Notes: a model not told the origin generated them from the sequence alone. 64,000 nt of DNA from Erythrobacter sp. HKB08 (GCF_004114695.1 NZ_CP035310.1:2339501-2403500), one strand, 5' to 3'. Shown: positions 1 to 10,035, counted from the first letter of the stretch. Numbers and translations are program-made.

Positions 1-30
1 GCCCACGATTGGCCTAAAGGCGCGAGCCTC

Positions 31-1374
31 ATGAAACCGACCGCATCCCCCAAGACCTACCGGGTCAAGAGCTTCGGCTGCCAGATGAACGTCTATGACG
101 GCGAGCGCATGGCCGAACTGCTTGCCGAAAAGGGCATCACGCCCGCTCCCGAAGGCGAGGATGCGGACCTCGTCGTGCTCAACACCTGCCACATCCGCGA
201 AAAGGCGGCGGAGAAGGTCTATTCCGACATCGGCCGGCTGGTGAAGGCGGGCGACGAGCGCGGGCAGAAGCCGCTGATCGCCGTCGCAGGCTGCGTCGCA
301 CAGGCCGAGGGCGAGGAAATCATGGCGCGCGCGCCGGCAGTGTCGATGGTCGTCGGCCCGCAAGCCTACCACCGCCTGCCCGACATGCTCGACAAGGCGG
401 TGCGCGGCGAGCGCGCGACCGATACCGACATGCCGCCGATCGCGAAGTTCGACGCCCTGCCGGAGCGTCGCAAGATCGGCCCTACCGCATTCCTCACCGT
501 GCAGGAAGGGTGCGACAAGTTCTGCACCTATTGCGTGGTGCCCTACACCCGCGGCGCGGAAATCTCGCGTCCCTTCAGCGACCTCGTGACCGAAGCGCAC
601 AAGCTGGTCGAAGCGGGCGCGCGCGAGATCACCCTGCTGGGCCAGAACGTCAGCGCATGGAGCGGCGAGAACGAGACCGGTCACACGGTCGGCCTTGCCG
701 GGCTTATCCGCACGCTCGCCAGGATCGATGGGCTGGAGCGAATTCGCTACACTACTTCGCACCCGGCCGACATGGACGACGACCTGATCGCCGCCCATGG
801 CGATACGCCCAAGCTGATGCCCTATCTCCACTTGCCGGTGCAGTCGGGCAACGACCGCGTGCTGAGGGCGATGAACCGCAGTCACACGGCGGAAAGCTAT
901 CTCCGCCTGCTCGAACGCTTCCGCGCTGCGCGGCCCGACCTCGCGCTATCGGGAGACTTCATCGTCGGCTTCCCGGGCGAGACCGAGGCGGAGTTCGAGG
1001 ATACGCTGAAGATCGTCGACGAGGTCCGCTACGCACAGGCATTCAGCTTCAAGTATTCGCCCCGCCCCGGCACGCCCGCCGCCTCGATGGACGGCCAGGT
1101 CGCGAAAGAGGTGATGGACGAGCGCCTGCAGCGCCTGCAGGCCGCGCTCAACCGCGACCAGCTTGCCTTCAACGAGGCGAGTGTCGGGAAGACCTGCACC
1201 GTGCTGGTCGAGCGCAAGGGCAAGCACCCGGGCCAGTGGCTCGGGAAGACGCCGTGGCTGCAGAGTGCATGGTTCGAAGCCGACGTCGCGATCGGCGACC
1301 TGGTCGAAGTCGAACTGCTCGAAGCCGGGCCGAACTCGCTGGCCGCCCGGCTGCGCGAGCCCGTTACCGCCTAG
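31..1374 (+). CDS. miaB: tRNA-2-methylthio-N6-dimethylallyladenosine synthase
   Basis: A 447-residue radical-SAM methylthiotransferase of normal family length. It converts i6A37 to ms2i6A37 in tRNAs that read UNN codons. The N-terminal UPF0004 domain carries the three auxiliary-cluster cysteines Cys17, Cys53 and Cys88. The radical-SAM CxxxCxxC motif is Cys161/165/168 (CDKFCTYC), and the last ~65 residues form the TRAM RNA-binding domain. The cytoplasmic enzyme normally heads a miaB-phoH-ybeY-corC string in alphaproteobacteria, but here two reverse-strand genes separate it from phoH. Its TAG stop overlaps the stop of the next, convergent gene within a shared CTAG. Confidence 0.97.
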   Translation: MKPTASPKTYRVKSFGCQMNVYDGERMAELLAEKGITPAPEGEDADLVVLNTCHIREKAAEKVYSDIGRLVKAGDERGQKPLIAVAGCVAQAEGEEIMARAPAVSMVVGPQAYHRLPDMLDKAVRGERATDTDMPPIAKFDALPERRKIGPTAFLTVQEGCDKFCTYCVVPYTRGAEISRPFSDLVTEAHKLVEAGAREITLLGQNVSAWSGENETGHTVGLAGLIRTLARIDGLERIRYTTSHPADMDDDLIAAHGDTPKLMPYLHLPVQSGNDRVLRAMNRSHTAESYLRLLERFRAARPDLALSGDFIVGFPGETEAEFEDTLKIVDEVRYAQAFSFKYSPRPGTPAASMDGQVAKEVMDERLQRLQAALNRDQLAFNEASVGKTCTVLVERKGKHPGQWLGKTPWLQSAWFEADVAIGDLVEVELLEAGPNSLAARLREPVTA

Positions 1375-2264
1375 TCCTCGGAAATTTCGGGGACTTCTTC
1401 GGCATATTTGTAGCGGCGCACCGCGGCGGAGATGATTTCTCCGTCGAGGCTGTTCGCCGGAAGCTCGTAGAGCGCGGCAAGATAGGACCGGTCGAATTCG
1501 GTCAGCCCTTCAGGCGCGAAGCCGGGGCCGAAAAGCTCGAGGATCGTCGGGACGCCAGCCGGATTGCTCGAAATCTCGTCGGTCGTCGAAGCGAGGATGC
1601 GCACCGTCGCGTAATCGGCCAGCTGGCGGAAGGTCTTTTCCTTCAGCTCGCCGGTCTCGACCAGCACCACCGCACCCGCCATGTCGACCCGCAGCTGGTT
1701 GCGCCGCGAGGCCTTCTCGACCCGGTTGATGAGATCGTTGATCGAACCGCCCGGACGCGATCCGGGGATCGAGGTGCCGTCGATGTTTCGCACATCGAAC
1801 AGGTGCCATGCGCGTACCGCGCTCGAACCTTTGTAGATCCGGTCGATCTGGTAATCGAGCAGCCCTTCGAAGAGCCACTTTTCGTCCTTGCGCAGCTTGT
1901 CGACCGTGCTGTCGACGCCGTTGAGCACGCCGACGAATGCATTGGGGCTGCACCCTTCCTCCGCCACGTCCACGCCGCGGATGAGGGAAATGTTCTCAGC
2001 GATACGGTCCTCGACCAGTTCCGCCATCTCGGCGGGCATGCCCGACACCTTGACGCAGACCGGCGCATTGAAACGAGCGACCGGCTTGCCGGCCCGCGAA
2101 GGACGCACGACTGCCCGGCCAAGCGCTTCGACCGCCGGCGGGTCGATCTTGCCGGTCACGACGATCGCCTCTTCGGTCTCGGGTTCGGCATCCTGTGCCG
2201 CAACGGTGAACGGAGTGGCGAGAAGCGCGACGGCTGCCAGCGATTTCAGTGATTTCATAGACAT
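1371..2264 (-). CDS. Hypothetical secreted protein
   Basis: A 297-residue protein with a clear Sec signal peptide (about residues 1-22, ending in AAQ before an acidic mature N-terminus). I do not recognise a catalytic domain. The mature part contains an EAIVVTGK-like segment similar to the plug-proximal motif of sphingomonad secreted proteins and two cysteines (PVCVKV and EGCSPN) that could form a periplasmic disulfide. The open frame extends to 2747, but the signal peptide fixes the start at the ATG at 2264 or the one two codons later at 2258. Convergent with miaB, sharing CTAG at 1371-1374. Confidence 0.75.
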   Translation of the reverse strand: MSMKSLKSLAAVALLATPFTVAAQDAEPETEEAIVVTGKIDPPAVEALGRAVVRPSRAGKPVARFNAPVCVKVSGMPAEMAELVEDRIAENISLIRGVDVAEEGCSPNAFVGVLNGVDSTVDKLRKDEKWLFEGLLDYQIDRIYKGSSAVRAWHLFDVRNIDGTSIPGSRPGGSINDLINRVEKASRRNQLRVDMAGAVVLVETGELKEKTFRQLADYATVRILASTTDEISSNPAGVPTILELFGPGFAPEGLTEFDRSYLAALYELPANSLDGEIISAAVRRYKYAEEVPEISED

Positions 2265-2419
2265 GCGACGACCCAAGGGAATTGGCGCGGCATAACAAGC
2301 CGCGTCCGACCTAAGACAAAATGCGTTCGACGAACGGTGTAGCAGCGGGAATATTGCGCCTTGCTGACACCGCCCGGCAGTGAATTCTTCAGCGAGCGAG
2401 CAAGTTGCGACGGCTCGAC

Positions 2420-3025
2420 TTATTCCGCGGGCGTATCCTTCGGCTCTTCCTCGGGCGTGGCGACGCTGAAGACAGGTTCTTCCGAAATCAGCACCTCGCC
2501 GCCTGCGTCGACCATCTCGGCCGGAGCGACCGTGGGGTTCGAGGGATAGGCCTCGCCATCGAAGGCCAGCTTCGCGATGCCGGAAACGCCGCCCCCGCCG
2601 CCGATTTCGACGGTCAGGTCTTTCCAGCCGCCAGTTTCGCTTTCGAGCACGGTGATCGGCGTGCGCGAGACCGAGATATCGCCGACCTTGCGCCACATCG
2701 GCCCGGCCGGGGTCAGCACCAGCGTATTGCACCCGCCGCTTCCGCACAGCATCGGCGAGACGACGTGGACGATCGCTTCCTGCGCTCCGTCACCGTCAAG
2801 ATCGTAGAGCGCGAGGGCGTAGCGCAGTTCGCCCATGTCGGGATATTCCTGCAGGAGGAAGTGACGGATGTCCTCTTCCGCCGCGGCAAACTCGGCGGTT
2901 CGCTCCGCATCGGCTGCCGCAACCGTTTCGGCCACATCGTCGGCGGCGCTATCCGCGGCCGGTTCTGCAGTGTCTCCGCAAGCCACCAGACCGAGTACTG
3001 CCAGAGATACGAACACGTGCTTCAT
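2420..3025 (-). CDS. Hypothetical lipoprotein with Asp-rich calcium-like loop
   Basis: A 201-residue predicted lipoprotein. The signal peptide ends in a lipobox (GLVAC), followed by an Ala/Asp/Glu-rich linker. A DLDGDG motif resembles the loop seen in FG-GAP/EF-hand-like folds, and a CGSGGC cysteine pair follows it. No enzyme family is recognised; an envelope-associated role is inferred only from the lipobox. The ATG at 3025 is chosen over the one at 3031 because GGGAG lies about 7 nt before it but only 1 nt before the upstream ATG. It lies on the opposite strand to miaB and phoH. Confidence 0.7.
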   Translation of the reverse strand: MKHVFVSLAVLGLVACGDTAEPAADSAADDVAETVAAADAERTAEFAAAEEDIRHFLLQEYPDMGELRYALALYDLDGDGAQEAIVHVVSPMLCGSGGCNTLVLTPAGPMWRKVGDISVSRTPITVLESETGGWKDLTVEIGGGGGVSGIAKLAFDGEAYPSNPTVAPAEMVDAGGEVLISEEPVFSVATPEEEPKDTPAE

Positions 3026-3179
3026 CACCATACTCCCGCTTTATTTACCGCGATTTGCCGATGCTATGTCGAAGCCGGATGCGTTACAAGCGAATGACTA
3101 TCCACCGCCTTGATGGGCACCCTTTCTTGCTTCCGGCGCGTTCTGTCCTAGATTCCGACTCGCAACACGAAGGAGCTGC

Positions 3180-4208
3180 ATGGGACGCAAACCCACTCGC
3201 GCAACGCCGGCGCTCAGTCCGCCGCCCTCCCCGACCAGGGAAATCCGCCGCGCGCAACTCGACATGAGTTTCGAGGACCAATCGCTCCTCGTCCCCCTGT
3301 TCGGCGAGTTCGACGCCAATCTCGTGCAGGTCGAAAACCGCCTCGGTGTCTTCATATCCGCACGCGGCGACAAGCTGCACATCGAAGGGCCGGAAGATTC
3401 CGTCGCACGGGCACGCGACGTGCTCCAGACGATGTATGACCGGCTCGCCATGGGGCAGGATCTCGATGCGGGCGCGATAGAATCGCTCATTGCCATGTCG
3501 AACGAGCCGACCTTGGACGGCATCGTTACCGGCGAGCCCGAGACGCCCCCGATCATGATCCGCACGCGGCGCAAGACCATCGTGCCGCGCAGCGCGACGC
3601 AGGCGAGCTACATGCGCCAGCTCAGCCGCGACGACATCATCTTCGCGCTCGGCCCGGCGGGCACCGGCAAGACCTATGTCGCGGTCGCCCAGGCGGTCAG
3701 CCAGCTGATCACGGGCAGCGTGCAGCGTCTCATCCTCAGCCGCCCTGCGGTCGAGGCGGGCGAGCGGCTCGGCTTCCTGCCCGGCGACATGAAGGAGAAG
3801 GTCGATCCCTATCTCCGCCCGCTCTACGACGCGCTCTACGACTGCATGCCGCCCGAACAGGTCGATCGCCGGATCGCCAGCGGCGAGATCGAGATCGCGC
3901 CCATCGCCTTCATGCGCGGCCGCACGCTGGCCGACGCCTTCGTCATCCTCGACGAGGCGCAGAACACCACGCGCGAGCAGATGAAGATGTTCCTCACCCG
4001 CTTCGGCCAGAACAGCCGGATGGTGGTGTGCGGCGACCCCAAGCAGGTCGACATCCCGGGCGGCAACAGCCAGTCGGGCCTCGCCGATGCCGTCGGAAGG
4101 CTCGAAGGCGTCGACGGAATCGCCGTCACCCGCTTCACCGCCGCCGACGTGGTCCGCCACCCGATCGTGGGACGGATCGTCGAAGCTTACGAGGGCAAGG
4201 CGGAGTAG
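3180..4208 (+). CDS. phoH: PhoH family ATPase
   Basis: A 342-residue PhoH-like P-loop protein (PhoL/YbeZ type). An N-terminal KH-like region (about 40-110) is followed by the ATPase core with Walker A GPAGTGKT at 158-165 and a Walker B VILDEAQN near 255-262. The family works with the endoribonuclease YbeY in RNA metabolism, and the neighbouring gene is ybeY, 6 nt downstream. AAGGAG lies just before the ATG. First gene of the phoH-ybeY-corC operon. Confidence 0.95.
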   Translation: MGRKPTRATPALSPPPSPTREIRRAQLDMSFEDQSLLVPLFGEFDANLVQVENRLGVFISARGDKLHIEGPEDSVARARDVLQTMYDRLAMGQDLDAGAIESLIAMSNEPTLDGIVTGEPETPPIMIRTRRKTIVPRSATQASYMRQLSRDDIIFALGPAGTGKTYVAVAQAVSQLITGSVQRLILSRPAVEAGERLGFLPGDMKEKVDPYLRPLYDALYDCMPPEQVDRRIASGEIEIAPIAFMRGRTLADAFVILDEAQNTTREQMKMFLTRFGQNSRMVVCGDPKQVDIPGGNSQSGLADAVGRLEGVDGIAVTRFTAADVVRHPIVGRIVEAYEGKAE

Positions 4209-4214
4209 GCCTTT

Positions 4215-4718
4215 TTGGAACTCGACATCGCCATCGAAGACTGGCCTTCCGGTGATTGGGAGGCCCTTGCCGAGCGTGCCGCACAGGCGGCGAGCGAGGT
4301 CGAGCCGCTGCTCGCCAACGCGCGCCTTTCCGCCAGCATGCTGTTCACCACCGACGAGGAGGTGCACGCGCTCAACCGCGAATGGCGCGGGCGCGACAAG
4401 CCGACGAATGTCCTGTCCTTCCCGATGCTTGAGCGCGAAAGCTTGCAGGTTCTCGAAGAGGATGGCCCGCCCGAAATGCTCGGCGATATCGCCCTGGCGC
4501 ATGAAACCTGCGCCCGCGAGGCGGCCGAGAAAGGCATCGCGCTGGATCAGCACGCAACCCACCTAATCGTTCACGGCCTGCTCCATCTCGCCGGGCACGA
4601 CCACGTCGATTCCGACGAACAGGCCGAAGCAATGGAGGCGCTCGAAATCAGGGCGCTTGCAAAACTGGGTATCCCGGACCCATATGGGGACCGCGACCTT
4701 CAGGAGGAACCACACTAG
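4215..4718 (+). CDS. ybeY: Endoribonuclease YbeY, rRNA maturation factor
   Basis: A 167-residue zinc endoribonuclease needed for 16S rRNA 3'-end maturation and 70S quality control. The diagnostic HxxxHxxxxxH zinc motif is His120, His124 and His130 (HGLLHLAGHDH). The start is a TTG six nucleotides after the phoH stop; no in-frame ATG exists upstream of the conserved N-terminus. Translational coupling to phoH is likely. Confidence 0.95.
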   Translation: MELDIAIEDWPSGDWEALAERAAQAASEVEPLLANARLSASMLFTTDEEVHALNREWRGRDKPTNVLSFPMLERESLQVLEEDGPPEMLGDIALAHETCAREAAEKGIALDQHATHLIVHGLLHLAGHDHVDSDEQAEAMEALEIRALAKLGIPDPYGDRDLQEEPH

Positions 4719-4722
4719 GGCC

Positions 4723-5646
4723 ATGCCCGACACCGACCAGACCGCCGGAGAGGCGGAGAGTAGCAGCGGCCTGCTGGGCGCTGTCAGACGACTTCTCGAT
4801 CCGCGGGGGCACGAACGCTCGCTGCGCGAACAGCTCGAAGACGCAATCGACGAGCACGAGGACGAGAACCCCGAAAGCGAGGAAACGCCGAACGGCAATG
4901 GCGACCTGTCGCCGGTCGAGCGGCAGATGCTGCGCAACCTGCTGCATTTCAGCGAGCACGATGCCGACGACGTCGCGATCCCGCGCGGGGAAATCGTCGC
5001 GGTGGAAGCGAGCGTCAGCTGGGACCAGCTGGTCGAGACTTTCTCCGAAAACGGTCATTCGCGCATGCCGGTCTACCGCGACCAGCTCGACGACGTGATC
5101 GGCATGATCCACATCAAGGACGTCTTCACCTTCCTCGCGAACGGCAAGGAACCGCCGGCCGACTGGACGGTGCTGATGCGCCAGCCGCTTTACGTGCCGC
5201 AGGCGCGCGGCGCGCTCGACGTGCTGGCCGACATGCGCTCGCGCCGCACCCACCTCGCCATCGTGCTCGACGAGTTTTCCGGGACCGACGGGATTATCAC
5301 CATCGAGGACCTCGTCGAGGAAATCGTCGGCGAGATCGAGGACGAGCATGACGACCTGCCCGAAGAACTGATCTCGCCCATCGGCGAAGGCATGTGGGAC
5401 TGCGATGCCCGCGCCGAGCTCGACGATGTGGCCGAACGGATCGACCCGCGCCTCGCCGAAGTCGAGGAATCGGTCGATACGCTGGGCGGCCTGACTTTCG
5501 TGCTCGCCGAACAGATTCCGCCGATCGGAACGGTGGTCGAACACCCCAGCGGATGGCGGATCGAGGTCCTTTCTGCGGACAAGACCCGGGTAAAAAGGCT
5601 CCGTTTGCACGAGCCGGTTGCATCCAACGAGGCAATTGGCGAGTAG
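4723..5646 (+). CDS. corC: CorC/HlyC-type CBS-domain protein
   Basis: A 307-residue protein with a charged N-terminal linker, a CBS-domain pair (about 75-200) and a C-terminal CorC_HlyC transporter-associated domain. It lacks the DUF21 membrane domain, so it is the soluble CorC type linked to magnesium/cobalt efflux rather than a membrane hemolysin. The ATG at 4723 follows an AGGAGG at about 4702 and starts 4 nt after the ybeY stop. The lnt gene that often follows corC in proteobacteria is absent; a LysR gene comes next. Confidence 0.9.
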   Translation: MPDTDQTAGEAESSSGLLGAVRRLLDPRGHERSLREQLEDAIDEHEDENPESEETPNGNGDLSPVERQMLRNLLHFSEHDADDVAIPRGEIVAVEASVSWDQLVETFSENGHSRMPVYRDQLDDVIGMIHIKDVFTFLANGKEPPADWTVLMRQPLYVPQARGALDVLADMRSRRTHLAIVLDEFSGTDGIITIEDLVEEIVGEIEDEHDDLPEELISPIGEGMWDCDARAELDDVAERIDPRLAEVEESVDTLGGLTFVLAEQIPPIGTVVEHPSGWRIEVLSADKTRVKRLRLHEPVASNEAIGE

Positions 5647-5718
5647 CTTCCCTACCCGCTTCGATTTTTTGCAACCATCCGGCGGGACGGGCGTTGTGCC
5701 CGAAACGAGAGGATTGTC

Positions 5719-6603
5719 ATGGCTACCCGTCGTCTTCCGCCCCTCCGCGCGCTGGAAGCTTTCATGCGAACCGTCCGCCTCGGCTCCGCCCGCGCGGCGG
5801 CCGAAGAGCTCGGGCTGAGCCCGTCGGCCCTGTCGCGCCGGATTGCCAATCTCGAAGAGTTCACCGGCAAGAAGCTGTTCACCCGCGCCAAGCAGTCGAT
5901 GCGCCTGACCGACGAAGGCCAGGCATTCCACGACGCTGTCGCGCCGCATCTCGAAGCGCTGGCGACCGCGATCGAGAACCAGTCGGAGAATCTCTCGCTG
6001 CTGCGGCTGCGTCTCGGCGTGCTGCCGCTGTTCGGCAGCCAGCGCCTGTTCCCGCGCCTGTCCGAACTGCGCGAGCGGCATCCGCTGCTGCATATCGATA
6101 TCGATACCGGCCCGCATCTCGAAGACCGTGTCGGCGACACGCTCGATGCCGCGATCATCCTGTCACGCGGCCCGTCTAGCGGCGTGCATGCCGTGCGGCT
6201 CGACCACAACATGGTCCGCGCGATCTGCAATACGGCAACGGCAGAAAAGCTCGGCGACACGCCGGACAAGGACAATCTCGGCAAGCAGACCTTCCTGATC
6301 CACAACGAGCTTCCGGAAAGCTTCCAGGCATGGAAGCGCGAACTGGGCCTCGAACAGCTCGAACCGGCTGCGATCGACCATTACGATTCAGGCCAGCTGA
6401 TGCTCGAAGCGGCTGCGCAAGGCCTCGGCATCGCGATCATGCATGACGACCACATGAAGCGCGCTGCCGACAGCCGTCTCGCGACGCTCTACGATGCGGA
6501 AGTCGAAAGCCCCTATAGCTACTGGTTCGTATGCAAGCCGCAGGCGCTCGAAGCGCGCCCGGTACGCCTCTTCCACGACTGGCTGGTGCGCGCCGGGCTC
6601 TAG
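5719..6603 (+). CDS. LysR-family transcriptional regulator (GcvA-like)
   Basis: A 294-residue LysR regulator. The winged HTH occupies about residues 6-65 (LRALEAFMRT, then SPSALSRRIANLE as recognition helix), followed by a substrate-binding domain of normal length. It resembles the GcvA subgroup by its N-terminal RRLPPLRALEAF signature. The effector is unknown and no divergently transcribed target adjoins it, so regulated genes cannot be named. GAGAGGA precedes the ATG. Its stop shares CTAG at 6600-6603 with the convergent lipase gene. Confidence 0.93.
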   Translation: MATRRLPPLRALEAFMRTVRLGSARAAAEELGLSPSALSRRIANLEEFTGKKLFTRAKQSMRLTDEGQAFHDAVAPHLEALATAIENQSENLSLLRLRLGVLPLFGSQRLFPRLSELRERHPLLHIDIDTGPHLEDRVGDTLDAAIILSRGPSSGVHAVRLDHNMVRAICNTATAEKLGDTPDKDNLGKQTFLIHNELPESFQAWKRELGLEQLEPAAIDHYDSGQLMLEAAAQGLGIAIMHDDHMKRAADSRLATLYDAEVESPYSYWFVCKPQALEARPVRLFHDWLVRAGL

Positions 6604-7502
6604 CTTTTTACGCGCGGTGAGTGGGTGCAAACCGCGCCGCGCTCGCCGCCGAGACCGGGGTGCGCCTTGTCGGGCGCGCCGCATTCGACCTCGGGCTTTG
6701 CGATCGCATTGGGCGCGACGAGTGCCAGCGCCTCGGCGTCCTCGTAAGCGGCAATCCAGGTCAGGCAGTCGGCGAGGCTGCGGATACCGTGCTTCTCGCC
6801 CGCCCCTGCGCTCGGACGGCAATTGATGATGACGCTGTCGGCGGCCGACGCAGTGCTGTAGCGCCGCAGGATGCGCAGGAATTCGCCATATTCGGCGATT
6901 GCCATGCGGTTTTCCGCATTCGTCGCAGGATCGCCCTGGAACAGCGGCGAGGTGTTGAAGGCGTAGGAGCGAACGCTCGCATCCTCGATCGACAATTGCG
7001 TCGCCAGCGCCCCGCCGAGCGAATGGCCGGTCAACTCGATCGGCACGTCCTCTTGTCCCGCCCGCGCAAGCTCCCCGCGTTCGACCGCCAGCACCTTGCG
7101 CGCCAGTTCGATCTGGCTGGTGCCGAAAGAACCCGAGAAGATGTCCTTGCGCGAACCGAAGTCGGTCCCGCGAAAGGCGATGATCCGGGCGAGCAGCTTG
7201 CCCTTGCGCCCGCCGTCCATCTCGAAATGATCATAGACGTGGTATGCGAGGCCGGTTTCCTCGTCGTTGGCATTCTCGCGCCGCTCGAAACCCGGCGGCA
7301 GTTCGGTGTACGTATCCTCGTCGTCATACGCGTTGCTCGAAAGCATGGCGTAGGGATAGGCGACGACGGCCGCCTCGCGCACGAAATCGCACCACCCGCC
7401 CGGCTCGGTCATGCACGGGCTGCGGCTTTGCGAAATATCGGGAATGGGGGTGATGCAGCCGCCCAGCGAAAGGGCAAGGGCGGCTGCAGCAAGGCGCTTC
7501 AT
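6600..7502 (-). CDS. Class 3 lipase-like lipoprotein
   Basis: A 300-residue alpha/beta-hydrolase-like protein. The signal peptide ends with a lipobox (LGGC), so it is probably anchored in the envelope. The nucleophile elbow GHSLGG and the oxyanion-region segment IIAFRGTD match the class 3 lipase (Lipase_3) pattern. Four or more cysteines in the mature part fit a periplasmic or surface location. The substrate is unknown. A 20-nt gap separates it from the upstream cyclophilin gene, so co-transcription is likely. Confidence 0.8.
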   Translation of the reverse strand: MKRLAAAALALSLGGCITPIPDISQSRSPCMTEPGGWCDFVREAAVVAYPYAMLSSNAYDDEDTYTELPPGFERRENANDEETGLAYHVYDHFEMDGGRKGKLLARIIAFRGTDFGSRKDIFSGSFGTSQIELARKVLAVERGELARAGQEDVPIELTGHSLGGALATQLSIEDASVRSYAFNTSPLFQGDPATNAENRMAIAEYGEFLRILRRYSTASAADSVIINCRPSAGAGEKHGIRSLADCLTWIAAYEDAEALALVAPNAIAKPEVECGAPDKAHPGLGGERGAVCTHSPRVKS

Positions 7503-7522
7503 CGTGCGTGAAGCCGTTTCGC

Positions 7523-7987
7523 TCAGGAAACGGTTGCCTTGGTGATCGTGCCCGGGTTTGCCGGCGGCTCGCCCTTGGGCAGCGCGTCGACATGCTCCAT
7601 GCCGCTCTCGACCTGGCCCCAGACGGTGTATTGGCCGTCGAGGAAGTGGGCATCGTCGAAGCAGATGAAGAACTGGCTGTTGGCGCTGTCGGGAACCTGG
7701 GTGCGGGCCATCGAGCAGGTGCCGCGGCTATGCGGTTCTGCGTTGAATTCGGCCTTGAGGTCCGGCTTGTCGCTGCCGCCCATGCCGGTGCCGGTCGGAT
7801 CGCCGCCCTGCGCCATGAAGCCCGGGATCACGCGGTGGAAAACAACGCCGTCGTAAAAGCCTTCCTTGGCGAGCGTCGTGATGCGCTCGACATGGCCCGG
7901 CGCGAGGTCCGGGCGCAGCTTGATGACGACATCGCCGCCCTTTCCGTCTCCGCAATCGAGGGTGAGGGTCAGCTTGCTGTCAGCCAT
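7523..7987 (-). CDS. Peptidyl-prolyl cis-trans isomerase, cyclophilin type
   Basis: A 154-residue single-domain cyclophilin. The catalytic core is evident: FHRVIPGFMAQGGDP followed later by NSQFFI and the HLDGQYTVWG-like strand (here HFLDGQYTVWGQV). No signal peptide is present, so it is the cytoplasmic PpiB type that accelerates X-Pro isomerisation during folding. Upstream of the lipase-like gene in the same direction and divergent from mgtE. Confidence 0.95.
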   Translation of the reverse strand: MADSKLTLTLDCGDGKGGDVVIKLRPDLAPGHVERITTLAKEGFYDGVVFHRVIPGFMAQGGDPTGTGMGGSDKPDLKAEFNAEPHSRGTCSMARTQVPDSANSQFFICFDDAHFLDGQYTVWGQVESGMEHVDALPKGEPPANPGTITKATVS

Positions 7988-8100
7988 GAAATCAATCTCC
8001 TGTTGAATATGCGCCCCCGTATAGGGATTGCGCCGTCAAAGTCACCCCGCAGCGCGTCTGGCGGCTTGCTTTTCGACGTGGCCGCCCTAGAGCGGCGTTC

Positions 8101-9549
8101 ATGGGGATGGACACGCGCCAGGACGAAGAACTGATGCTGGCCGATGCGCCGGCTGACGAAGGCGTTCGCCCCGACGACCGCATCGACGACGAGCGTCTCG
8201 ACGAGGAAAACACCCTCAAGGCAGACTTCGTCCGTCAGGTGCGCGATGCCCTCGACGATGGCGACGACGGCGCGGTCTACGACCTCGTCGAACCACTCCA
8301 CCCGGCCGATATCGCCGACCTCGTCGAATTGTTCGAGCGCGACGACCGCGCGCGCTTCGCCGCGGCGATAACCGACCTGATGAGCTCGGAAGTGATTGCC
8401 GAGCTCAACGACTTCGTGCGCGAGGACATGATGGAGGCGCTGCCCGCAGACGCAGTCGCCGCCATCGCCGAACAGCTCGAAACCGACGACGCCGTCCAGC
8501 TGATCGAAGACCTCGACGAGCCGGACCAGCAGGCGGTCCTCGCCGAGCTCGACGACGAAGACCGCGTCGCGATCGAAAGCGCGCTCGCCTATCCCGAAGA
8601 AACCGCCGGCCGCCTGATGAGCCGCGAGTTCGTCGCGGTGCCGGAACACCTAACGGTCGGCGACCTGATCGACTACCTGCGCGAACGCGGCGATGTCGGC
8701 AGCGAGTTCTTCGAAGTCTTCGTGGTCGACCACAAGCATCACCCGGTCGGCACCTGCGCGCTCGCATGGATCCTCACGACGCCGCGCAACATCGCGCTGA
8801 CCGACGTGATGAAGCGCGACCAGACCCTGATCCCGGTCATGCTCGACCAGGAAGAGGTCGCGCTGATGTTCCAGAAATACGGCCTGATCTCCGCCGCCGT
8901 AGTGGACGAAAGCGGCCGTCTCGTCGGGCAGATGACAGTGGACGACGTGGTCCACATCATTTCCGAAGAGGCGCAGGAAGACGCCATGCTCCTGTCCGGT
9001 GCGGGCGAAGGCGACATCAACGAGCCGATCCGCGAGGCCTATGGCGCGCGCGTTCGCTGGTTGATCGCCAACCTCGGCACCGCGCTGGTCGGCAGTGCCA
9101 TCATCGCCATGTTCGGCGCCGCGATCGAGAAACTCGTGGCTCTCGCCGTGCTCATGCCGATCGTCGCGAGCATCGGCGGCAATGCCGGCACGCAGACCAT
9201 GGCGGTCGCCGTGCGCGCAATCGCGATGAACCAGCTGACCGAGGCGAACACGACCCGCATCCTGTGGCGCGAACTGCGCGTCGCGGTGCTCAACGGCGCG
9301 ACCGTCGCCGTGCTGATCGGCATCGGCACCGCATTGGTCTTCACCCCCATGCTCGGCGCAGTGATCGCGCTGGCGATGATCATCAACATCGTTACCGCAG
9401 GGCTTGCCGGCGTGCTCGTCCCGGTGATCTTCGAGCGGCTGAAGCAGGACCCGGCGGTCGCGAGCAGCGTGTTCGTGACCATGATCACCGACTCGATGGG
9501 CTTCTTCGCCTTCCTCGGCCTCGCAGTCGCGGCCGGCCTCGCGGGTTGA
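8101..9549 (+). CDS. mgtE: Magnesium transporter MgtE
   Basis: A 482-residue MgtE channel of typical length. The order is an acidic N domain (about 40-150), a tandem CBS pair (about 155-280) and a C-terminal five-helix membrane domain (about 300-480) with the conserved PIVASIGGNAGTQ stretch. The N and CBS domains sense intracellular Mg2+ and gate the pore in characterised homologues. ATG codons at 8101 and 8107 are both possible starts. Confidence 0.95.
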   Translation: MGMDTRQDEELMLADAPADEGVRPDDRIDDERLDEENTLKADFVRQVRDALDDGDDGAVYDLVEPLHPADIADLVELFERDDRARFAAAITDLMSSEVIAELNDFVREDMMEALPADAVAAIAEQLETDDAVQLIEDLDEPDQQAVLAELDDEDRVAIESALAYPEETAGRLMSREFVAVPEHLTVGDLIDYLRERGDVGSEFFEVFVVDHKHHPVGTCALAWILTTPRNIALTDVMKRDQTLIPVMLDQEEVALMFQKYGLISAAVVDESGRLVGQMTVDDVVHIISEEAQEDAMLLSGAGEGDINEPIREAYGARVRWLIANLGTALVGSAIIAMFGAAIEKLVALAVLMPIVASIGGNAGTQTMAVAVRAIAMNQLTEANTTRILWRELRVAVLNGATVAVLIGIGTALVFTPMLGAVIALAMIINIVTAGLAGVLVPVIFERLKQDPAVASSVFVTMITDSMGFFAFLGLAVAAGLAG

Positions 9550-9581
9550 GCCATTCGCGATAATCCCTATGTCTCTCGCCG

Positions 9582-9983
9582 ATGGCCGAGAGACGCCCCC
9601 TCAATCTGACCAAGATCGCTTTCGGCGCGCGGAGCTATGGCGATATCGAGAACTGGTATGCCGCCCGGCGCAGCCCGCACCTGACGACGCGCTATCGCCC
9701 GACGCGGTGGAAGGAATGCATCGGCGGTTCGCTGTTCTGGATACACCAGCACAATCTCGTCGCGCGCAGCCCGATCCTCGGTTTCAGCGAGACGGCCGAC
9801 GGGCGCTGGTCGATCGACCTCGAACCGCGCCTCATCCGCGTGATGCCCGTCCCCAAGCGCGCCCACCAGGGCTGGCGCTATCTCAAGGGCGAACCGCCGC
9901 GCGACCTCGAGGACGGCGAGGATATCGGCGACGTCATGCCGGGGCGTCTTGCGGGCAAGTTGCAGAAATTGGGGCTGATTTAG
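9582..9983 (+). CDS. DUF1489 family protein
   Basis: A 133-residue cytoplasmic protein that fits the alphaproteobacterial DUF1489 family: LNLTKIAFG at the start, a THRPTR-like YRPTRWKE motif, and a basic KRAHQGWRYL region near the C-terminus. Function unknown. It starts 32 nt after mgtE and may be co-transcribed with it. A small GC-rich hairpin follows its stop. Confidence 0.75.
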   Translation: MAERRPLNLTKIAFGARSYGDIENWYAARRSPHLTTRYRPTRWKECIGGSLFWIHQHNLVARSPILGFSETADGRWSIDLEPRLIRVMPVPKRAHQGWRYLKGEPPRDLEDGEDIGDVMPGRLAGKLQKLGLI

Positions 9984-9992
9984 CCGGAACAA

Positions 9993-10006
9993 GCAGGGTG
10001 CCCTGC
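9993..10006 (+). terminator. Small GC hairpin after the DUF1489 gene
   Basis: GCAGG and CCTGC are separated by a 4-nt GTGC loop, 10 nt past the DUF1489 stop and before the next ribosome binding site. There is no strong T-run (only CCGTTTCTCC), so it is at best a weak terminator. Confidence 0.3.
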
Positions 10007-10035
10007 CCGTTTCTCCTGATGAAAGGAGATTGTTT

